From JBCBKL01 sp038521825 (GTDB lineage Bacteria > Pseudomonadota > Alphaproteobacteria > Rhodobacterales > Rhodobacteraceae), in the NCBI GenBank assembly GCA_038521825.1, contig JBCBKL010000048.1, forward strand, positions 1 to 11,207: 11,207 nucleotides of DNA, given 5' to 3'. Shown piece by piece: positions 6,950-11,207 of this stretch. The notes below the pieces were generated by a model. It was not told where the DNA came from. It saw only the letters and a list, made by a program, of their open reading frames with translations, and did no database searches. Position 1 is the stretch's first letter. Every line of letters begins with the position of its first letter. The translations under genes and the position numbers were made by a program.

Positions 6950-7563
6950 AACCCAAGGCCCGACAGGGCGCGAATATGCGTCACGATATCGGGAACTCCT
7001 TCACCGTGACGCAACGCGGCAAAGACAAAGGGTCTGCCCGCCCGCATCTTCTTGGCGTCGCGATCCATGACTGCCAACGAGGCACCAACATGCGGCGCCA
7101 GATCAGTCTTGTTGATGATCAGAAGGTCCGACTTGGTGATCGCCGGCCCGCCCTTTCGCGGGATTTCCTCACCTGCGGCCACGTCGATCACATAAAGGGT
7201 GATGTCGGCCAGTTCCGGGCTGAACGTTGCTGACAGGTTGTCACCACCGCTTTCGATCAGGATCGCTTCGACCTCCGGGTGCCGCTTGCGCATCTCGGCC
7301 ACGGCGGCGAGGTTGATCGATGCGTCTTCTCTGATGGCTGTGTGAGGGCATCCCCCTGTCTCGACACCGATGATGCGGTCCTGGGGCAGGATCTGCCGAC
7401 GCATCAATTCCTCCGCGTCTTCCCGCGTATAGATGTCATTCGTGATGACGCCGATCGAATGATCATCTTTCAATGCCTGGGCCAGTGCGGCCGTCAGCGT
7501 GGTTTTTCCAGCACCGACAGGGCCACCGATCCCGATCCGCAAAGGGCCGTTCATTTGGGTCAT
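6937..7563 (-). CDS. ureG: Urease accessory GTPase UreG
   Basis: A 208-residue SIMIBI-class GTPase that drives nickel delivery to urease. The P-loop GPVGAGKT is at residues 14-21, the invariant metal-binding Cys72-Pro73-His74 is in ETGGCPHTAIRED, ESGGDNLSATFSPELAD is at 104-120, and the guanine-specificity motif NKTD is at 151-154. All conserved parts are intact and length is normal. The ATG overlaps the ureF stop as ATGA, with AAGGA about 10 nt upstream inside ureF, so the two are translationally coupled; Met4 is a less likely start. It is the last gene of the operon in this window and ends against the convergent Mo-hydroxylase gene. Unlike some homologues it has no histidine-rich N-terminus, so nickel storage in this operon is probably left to UreE. 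Confidence 0.97.
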   Translation of the reverse strand: MTQMNGPLRIGIGGPVGAGKTTLTAALAQALKDDHSIGVITNDIYTREDAEELMRRQILPQDRIIGVETGGCPHTAIREDASINLAAVAEMRKRHPEVEAILIESGGDNLSATFSPELADITLYVIDVAAGEEIPRKGGPAITKSDLLIINKTDLAPHVGASLAVMDRDAKKMRAGRPFVFAALRHGEGVPDIVTHIRALSGLGLEAV

Positions 7564-8192
7564 GTTCGGAATATCCTTGGCTGAAGGGTTTCATGTCTCA
7601 TCGAAGCGACATCTGCCGCGAAACTGGCTGAACCAATGCGGTCAAGCGATGTTTTGATCGCTGCTAGAGCAGTTTCTTCGATGACCGGCGTCAGTTGCAA
7701 TAGTACCCGCTGGCCTTCCGTCTGGCCGAGGGGGATCAGGCGAATGGCGGCCGAAATAAGGTTTGACACCAAAGCCTGTAAGTAGAGCGAGGCCGCTTTT
7801 TCCAGCGGCAGGTCCATCGCCCGCGCCGCCGCACCCACGGCAATCGGGTATATCAGGCCGTCAATCGGGATGTTCCAGACCGACTGAACCGTTTTGCAGA
7901 ATGCCGATCCCTGTAGATCGCTCTCAAGCAACCGTTCCGTGCTTGGACAAAGCGCGCGGGCCGTCGCATCAACGCGCTCCAATTCCTCTGATTGATACGC
8001 CGCAGCCAGCAGGACGACATCGCTTTGGCCGCCGCCTGTCTCAATGATGTCGGTCAGCCAGAGCGTTAGGCTTTCCGCATCATGAACAAGACCGTCCGCA
8101 ATGCATTGCTCCAACCCGTGCGAATAGGCAAACGCCCCCACGGGAAAGGCCGGCGACATCCACTGCGCAAGGGTGAGAAGCGGGTCAGTCAT
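7560..8192 (-). CDS. ureF: Urease accessory protein UreF
   Basis: A 210-residue, mostly helical protein that works with UreD/UreH and UreG in the urease activation complex. Family marks are the N-terminal block LAQWMSPAFPVGAFAYSHGLE (whose SPAFPVGAF core is the clearest match) and the C-terminal MRHETLQPRIFRT, close to the usual MRHE...RLFRS ending. The ATG at 8190-8192 gives a normal UreF N-terminus (MTDPLLTL) and overlaps the ureE end by 8 nt. An in-frame ATG at 8222 exists but would add ten residues encoded by the histidine-rich tail of ureE, which is unlikely to be real. No clear Shine-Dalgarno sequence precedes the chosen start; coupling to ureE translation probably provides initiation. 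Confidence 0.95.
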   Translation of the reverse strand: MTDPLLTLAQWMSPAFPVGAFAYSHGLEQCIADGLVHDAESLTLWLTDIIETGGGQSDVVLLAAAYQSEELERVDATARALCPSTERLLESDLQGSAFCKTVQSVWNIPIDGLIYPIAVGAAARAMDLPLEKAASLYLQALVSNLISAAIRLIPLGQTEGQRVLLQLTPVIEETALAAIKTSLDRIGSASFAADVASMRHETLQPRIFRT

Positions 8193-8628
8193 GGCTGTGC
8201 GAGTGGGTACGCCCATGCCCATATGCGCCGCCTTCGGGGGTGAAGGGTTCGGTCACCGGGCGGGTGGTCGCTCCGATCTTGGCCAGCATGTCGGCCATCA
8301 CGTGATCGGCCCGGATCAGTAGCCGGTTGTCTTCGATCTGACAGGGCGTGTGACGGTTGCCGATATGCCAGGCGATGCGAGGCAGGTTGTCGCCCCTCAC
8401 TTCGAGCAGGGGTTCGGGCGCCGCGTCGATGCGGATCTCGGTGCCTCCGGTCGTCAGAAGAGCCCCGTGATGGTCGAGCGATGTTGTCTGTGGCAGGTCG
8501 ACCAGCAACTGCGTTCCCGAAGCAAGAGTCAGCACTTTGCGCCGCAGAAACCGGTCCTCGTAGGTTAGAGCAACATGATCCTGGGGCGAGCCATGGGTGT
8601 GCGGGTGGTAGGTCTGGGCGGTTAACAT
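8185..8628 (-). CDS. ureE: Urease nickel metallochaperone UreE
   Basis: A 147-residue nickel-binding chaperone. The N-terminal peptide-binding-type domain (about 17-75) is followed by the metal-binding domain with the conserved GNRHTP motif (about 95-100) and ends in a histidine-rich tail, HGRTHSHSHD. A second histidine cluster, YHPHTHG, lies at residues 7-13. UreE dimers bind Ni through the GNRH histidine and the tail and hand it to UreG. The ATG at 8626-8628 has only a weak GAAG-type site 5 nt upstream. It is separated from ureC by 301 nt that contain strong hairpins, unusual for an operon whose later genes overlap, so UreE-F-G levels may be set separately from the structural subunits. No truncation is apparent. 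Confidence 0.95.
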   Translation of the reverse strand: MLTAQTYHPHTHGSPQDHVALTYEDRFLRRKVLTLASGTQLLVDLPQTTSLDHHGALLTTGGTEIRIDAAPEPLLEVRGDNLPRIAWHIGNRHTPCQIEDNRLLIRADHVMADMLAKIGATTRPVTEPFTPEGGAYGHGRTHSHSHD

Positions 8629-8674
8629 CGGTCTTCAGAACTGAGGGCGGTCCCCGGCCGCGGGTAAGGGTGAA

Positions 8675-8704
8675 AGCCCCCACCCATGGGGGTGGTCGGG
8701 GGCT
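8675..8704 (-). repeat. GC-rich hairpin 1 in ureC-ureE gap
   Basis: AGCCC (8675-8679) plus CCACCC (8680-8685) pair with GGGTGG (8690-8695) and GGGCT (8700-8704), leaving a 4-nt loop and a 4-nt bulge (8696-8699); 11 base pairs in all. On the transcribed minus strand an alternative fold pairs the outer AGCCCCC with GGGGGCT, followed by TTTC, a weak terminator-like end. It could attenuate or process the ure transcript, or be one copy of a dispersed palindromic repeat. Confidence 0.6.
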
Positions 8705-8706
8705 GC

Positions 8707-8721
8707 CCGGCGTGCCGCCGG
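8707..8721 (-). repeat. GC-rich hairpin 2 in ureC-ureE gap
   Basis: CCGGCG (8707-8712) and CGCCGG (8716-8721) form a perfect 6-bp stem with a 3-nt loop, only 2 nt from the first hairpin. Two adjacent GC-rich palindromes between genes resemble the architecture of bacterial REP/BIME-type elements; whether this sequence is repeated elsewhere in the genome cannot be seen from this window. Confidence 0.6.
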
Positions 8722-8929
8722 ACCTTGTTGTGTGCATCCGGTTCCGCAATCGCTTCCGTTGTGATCAACCTCCATTTGAAAGCAAGTTCGCGGGTGCAAG
8801 CAATCAGCAGCGACGCTGATGTGGACAGGTGGCTTTTTGAGGATAGTCTTTCAAGATCGTCGGGCCAAACTCGGGGCGCGGCATCGACGTCAGACAAGAC
8901 TGTTTCGTGATATCTTTTGCCTGTGCCGC

Positions 8930-10639
8930 TCAAAACAGAAAATACCGCTGCGCCATCGGAAGCTCGCTTGCCGGTTCACAGGTCAGCAATTCACCATTCG
9001 CCCGCACCTCATAGGTCTCCGGATGCACCTCAACCTGCGGTGTCGCGTCGTTCAGTTTCAGGTCTTTCTTACCGATGTTTCGAGTGCCTTTGACGGCAAG
9101 GGTGTCCTTGGCCAGTCCAAGCGATGCGCCAAGCGCCTCCGCCTGTGCTGCTTCCGACACAAACGTCACCGCTGATCGCTCAACCGACCGGCCGAATGCA
9201 CCGAACATCGGGCGGGTATAGACAGGCTGCGGCGTCGGGATCGATGCGTTCGGATCACCCATCTGCGCACAGGCGATTGACCCGCCCAGCAGAACCATCT
9301 CGGGCTTCACACCGAAAAACGCGGGGTTCCAAAGGCACAGATCTGCCCGCTTGCCGATCTCGATGCTGCCGATCTCGTGGGCCATACCATGTGCGATAGC
9401 CGGGTTGATGGTGTACTTCGCAATATAGCGGCGGACACGCATGTTGTCGTTTTCACCAGTCTCATCGGACAACCTGCCGCGCTGCTTCCTCATCTTGTCC
9501 GCAGTCTGCCAAGTGCGGATGATCACCTCGCCGACCCGGCCCATGGCCTGACTGTCGGAGGCGATGATAGAAAACGCCCCCATATCGTGCAGGATATCCT
9601 CGGCGGCGATGGTCTCGCGCCGGATGCGGCTTTCAGCAAACGCCACGTCTTCGGGAATCGACTTGTCGAGGTGGTGGCAGACCATCAGCATGTCGAGATG
9701 TTCTTCGAGCGTGTTGACCGTAAAAGGGCGCGTCGGGTTGGTGGATGAGGGCAGAACGTGATCCTCGCCACAGATCTTGATGATGTCCGGGGCGTGGCCG
9801 CCACCTGCGCCCTCGGTGTGAAAAGCGTGGATTGTCCGCCCTTTCATCGCCGCCACGGTGTTTTCCACGAAGCCACTTTCGTTCAGCGTGTCGGTGTGGA
9901 TCATCACCTGCACATCCATGTCGTCGGCCACCGACAGGCAGCAGTCGATGGCGCCGGGGGTGGTGCCCCAATCCTCGTGCAGTTTCATTGCGCAGGCGCC
10001 GCCCTTGACCATTTCGATCAAAGCGGCGGGTTGAGAGGCGTTGCCCTTGCTCGACAGGCCGAAATTCATAGGGAATGCGTCTAGCGCCTGAAGCATGCGG
10101 CCAATGTGCCAGGGGCCGGGCGTACAGGTGGTGGCGAGCGTGCCATGAGCCGGACCGGTCCCGCCACCCAGCATCGTCGTGATCCCCGAATGCAGCGCGT
10201 CTTCGATTTGCTGAGGGCAGATAAAGTGGATGTGGCTGTCAAAACCGCCCGCCGTCAGGATTTTGCCTTCACCCGCGATGGCCTCGGTCCCGGGGCCTAT
10301 GATGATATCGACATCTGGTTGGGTGTCGGGATTGCCCGCCTTGCCGATCGCAGCGATGCGACCGTCGAGCAGACCCACATCGGCCTTGTAGATCCCCGTC
10401 CAGTCGATAATCAGAGCATTGGTAATGACCGTATCGACCGCACCTTCGGCGCGCGTGATCTGGCTTTGCCCCATCCCGTCGCGGATCACCTTGCCGCCGC
10501 CGAACTTGACCTCTTCGCCATAGGTCGTGTGGTCGCGCTCGACCTCGATAATCAGGTCCGTATCGGCCAGGCGAACTTTGTCACCGGTGGTGGGGCCGAA
10601 CATCGCGGCATAGTCTGAGCGGCGGATCTGGGTAGGCAT
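8930..10639 (-). CDS. ureC: Urease alpha (catalytic) subunit UreC
   Basis: A full-length 569-residue urease catalytic subunit, which hydrolyses urea to ammonia and carbamate in the cytoplasm. Every active-site residue of the Klebsiella enzyme has a counterpart with an offset of +2: His136 and His138 (DSHIHF), carbamylated Lys219 and His221 (AMKLHEDWGTT), His248 (MIHTDTLNE), His274 (FHTEGAGGGHAPD), flap Cys321 and His322 (VCHHLD) and Asp362 (ASDSQAMGRVGE). The N-terminus RSDYAAMFGPTTGDKVRLADT and C-terminus (PMAQRYFLF) are typical. The ATG at 10637-10639 is supported by AAGGA (10647-10651) 7 nt upstream, overlapping the stop region of the 100-codon ORF. No frameshift or missing residue was found, so the enzyme should be active once nickel is loaded by UreE, UreF, UreG and the unseen UreD. 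Confidence 0.99.
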   Translation of the reverse strand: MPTQIRRSDYAAMFGPTTGDKVRLADTDLIIEVERDHTTYGEEVKFGGGKVIRDGMGQSQITRAEGAVDTVITNALIIDWTGIYKADVGLLDGRIAAIGKAGNPDTQPDVDIIIGPGTEAIAGEGKILTAGGFDSHIHFICPQQIEDALHSGITTMLGGGTGPAHGTLATTCTPGPWHIGRMLQALDAFPMNFGLSSKGNASQPAALIEMVKGGACAMKLHEDWGTTPGAIDCCLSVADDMDVQVMIHTDTLNESGFVENTVAAMKGRTIHAFHTEGAGGGHAPDIIKICGEDHVLPSSTNPTRPFTVNTLEEHLDMLMVCHHLDKSIPEDVAFAESRIRRETIAAEDILHDMGAFSIIASDSQAMGRVGEVIIRTWQTADKMRKQRGRLSDETGENDNMRVRRYIAKYTINPAIAHGMAHEIGSIEIGKRADLCLWNPAFFGVKPEMVLLGGSIACAQMGDPNASIPTPQPVYTRPMFGAFGRSVERSAVTFVSEAAQAEALGASLGLAKDTLAVKGTRNIGKKDLKLNDATPQVEVHPETYEVRANGELLTCEPASELPMAQRYFLF

Positions 10640-10652
10640 CTGGTCTTCCTTT

Positions 10653-10955
10653 TCAGGCGCTCTTAGTGGCCCGGCGTGTCAGGCGCCGCGCATTCGAGCG
10701 GGTCTTTTGGCGGAACGGTCGCAAACCGGCGGCCACCACGTCAGACGGAGGGTGGCCGGACATCGCGGCCTTGGTCATTCCGACCTGAGCGGCAACAAGC
10801 GCCGTCGACTTTTCGCTGAACATGCGGCGGTTCTCGGCCTCGGTGACGGGCCACAGCCCGGCCATGCCGAGAACGCGCATTGTAACGACGGCTTGGGCCT
10901 CCGCCGTGAGAAGCCCGAGGGTAAGGCAGTTCGAATAGAAGGTCGTGCTGATCAT
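10653..10955 (-). CDS. Small helical hypothetical protein encoded between ureB and ureC
   Basis: A 100-residue protein of unknown function. It starts with ATG (10953-10955) with AGGA (10963-10966) 7 nt upstream and stops 13 nt before ureC, whose ribosome binding site abuts its stop codon; this spacing makes it a true operon member. The sequence is mostly helical and alanine-rich. A central block, MRVLGMAGLWPVTEAENRRM (about 26-45), is followed by an Ala/Ser/Met-rich helix and a strongly basic tail (RQKTRSNARRLTRRATKSA). It resembles phasin-like small proteins that I recall in Rhodobacteraceae and that are sometimes labelled 'antifreeze protein', but this is memory, not a search result. No signal peptide, cysteine pair or metal site stands out. 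A structural or regulatory link with urease is inferred from position only. Confidence 0.7.
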   Translation of the reverse strand: MISTTFYSNCLTLGLLTAEAQAVVTMRVLGMAGLWPVTEAENRRMFSEKSTALVAAQVGMTKAAMSGHPPSDVVAAGLRPFRQKTRSNARRLTRRATKSA

Positions 10956-11021
10956 GGGCCGTTCCTGTTCATTAACATTGGCTGCTCTGGTGTTTGATGC
11001 GGTGGGTATTGTCGTTGGGCC
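10956..11021 (-). promoter_or_regulatory. Short leader before the 100-codon ORF
   Basis: This 66-nt stretch carries the AGGA ribosome binding site (10963-10966) for the ORF ending before ureC. No terminator hairpin or convincing promoter was seen, consistent with read-through from ureB. Confidence 0.35.
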
Positions 11022-11129
11022 TTATTCGTGAGACCTGCGTTCCGTGGCGTCTTTGGCAGCCTCACTTTCGGCGGTTGCCCCGGGGCAGATCATCAGACCG
11101 CCGGTGTGTTGCGTTCCAAGCCCGCGCAT
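11022..11129 (-). CDS. Possible 35-codon ORF directly after ureB
   Basis: An ATG follows the ureB stop without a gap (TGAATG) and opens a 35-codon frame ending in TAA at 11022-11024. GGGGG (11138-11142) lies 8 nt upstream, inside the last ureB codons, so translation could be coupled. The peptide has Met-Ile-Cys-Pro in the middle and a charged C-terminal half (ESEAAKDATERRSHE). No family is recognised. It may be a real operon micropeptide or a chance frame. Confidence 0.3.
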   Translation of the reverse strand: MRGLGTQHTGGLMICPGATAESEAAKDATERRSHE

Positions 11130-11207
11130 TCAGAGATCCCCCATCACGTGAGGATTGAAGCAAAAGATCCGCCTCGCCCCTCGTATAGGGAACAACTGCA
11201 CATCGCG
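11130..11207 (-). CDS. ureB: Urease beta subunit UreB, last 25 codons (N-terminus beyond window edge)
   Basis: The frame entering from the right edge encodes 25 residues ending GARRIFCFNPHVMGDL and a TGA at 11130-11132. This matches the usual UreB C-terminus, in which a G-A-R-R-V-Y-G-F-N block and a final V-M-G-x-L follow a short beta strand (here VQLFPI). The gene lies two small ORFs upstream of ureC, where ureB belongs. Compared with the usual Tyr-Gly-Phe-Asn, this copy has Phe-Cys-Phe-Asn, a local divergence in an otherwise clear match. UreB is the small structural beta subunit packing against UreC. The fragment is short, so identification rests on this terminal motif plus gene order. Confidence 0.82.
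   Translation of the reverse strand, partial: RDVQLFPIRGARRIFCFNPHVMGDL

Larger units (their letters stand above)
8629..8929 (-). other. Long ureC-ureE intergenic gap with hairpins, no confident gene
   Basis: This 301-nt gap interrupts an otherwise compact operon. The half next to ureE is very GC-rich and holds two adjacent hairpins (8675-8704 and 8707-8721). The half next to ureC is less biased and includes a 6-bp inverted repeat ATCAGC-N6-GCTGAT (8803-8820). A minus-strand reading frame is open across the whole gap (8622-8933, TTG start overlapping the ureC stop, stop overlapping the ureE start), but it has no ribosome binding site, no recognisable domain, and its C-terminal third is the hairpin sequence, so it is not called as a gene. 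I recognise no promoter with confidence. Confidence 0.6.

Noticed and set aside
8193..8222. Longer UreF start at 8222
   Set aside because: The extra ten residues come from the His-rich end of ureE in another frame and do not fit the UreF N-terminus.
8803..8820. ATCAGC-N6-GCTGAT inverted repeat as an operator or terminator
   Set aside because: Short stem, no U-tract and no promoter nearby; may be chance.
8622..8933. 103-codon frame as a confident gene
   Set aside because: TTG start without a ribosome binding site, no recognisable family, and a C-terminal part made of hairpin sequence; kept only as a finding.

Overview
The window looks like a chromosomal segment of an alphaproteobacterium, most likely a Rhodobacteraceae (roseobacter-group) species. 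This rests on the GC-rich sequence with strong GGAGG-type ribosome binding sites, the tight operons with 4-base stop/start overlaps, and a urease operon with a small helical ORF between ureB and ureC. The assignment comes from gene content and protein style, not from a database search. No rRNA, tRNA, CRISPR array, transposase or phage gene was seen.

Region 1 (1-3990, minus strand) is a compact five-gene operon. Transcription order is type II haloacid dehalogenase, alpha/beta hydrolase, PLP-dependent threonine/serine-type dehydratase, endonuclease/exonuclease/phosphatase (EEP) family enzyme, then a PcaD-like 3-oxoadipate enol-lactonase cut by the window edge. Junctions are a 1-nt gap, two 4-nt overlaps and a 14-nt overlap, so the genes are almost certainly co-transcribed. 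The mix suggests catabolism of small organic or halogenated acids, but no single pathway is evident.

Region 2 (3991-6918) starts with a 224-bp divergent intergenic region carrying an imperfect 13-bp direct repeat. It is followed on the plus strand by a two-subunit molybdenum hydroxylase of the isoquinoline 1-oxidoreductase type: a small [2Fe-2S] subunit and a large molybdopterin subunit with a Tat signal. The complex is therefore probably assembled in the cytoplasm and exported. No FAD subunit, cytochrome or XdhC-type maturation gene is beside it in the window.

Region 3 (6937-11207, minus strand) is most of a urease operon. In transcription order it holds the last 25 codons of ureB, a possible 35-codon ORF, a 100-codon ORF, ureC with all nickel-site and catalytic residues, a 297-nt gap with two GC-rich hairpins, then ureE, ureF and ureG. 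ureE/ureF and ureF/ureG overlap. ureA, most of ureB and ureD would lie beyond the right edge. UreE, UreF and UreG deliver nickel (with GTP hydrolysis by UreG) to the UreC active site.

I found no clear undescribed system. The best leads are the tandem-hairpin element splitting ureC from ureE, the small ORFs between ureB and ureC, an Asp-to-Asn change at the expected catalytic-acid position of the operon hydrolase, and the repeated motif upstream of the Mo-hydroxylase.
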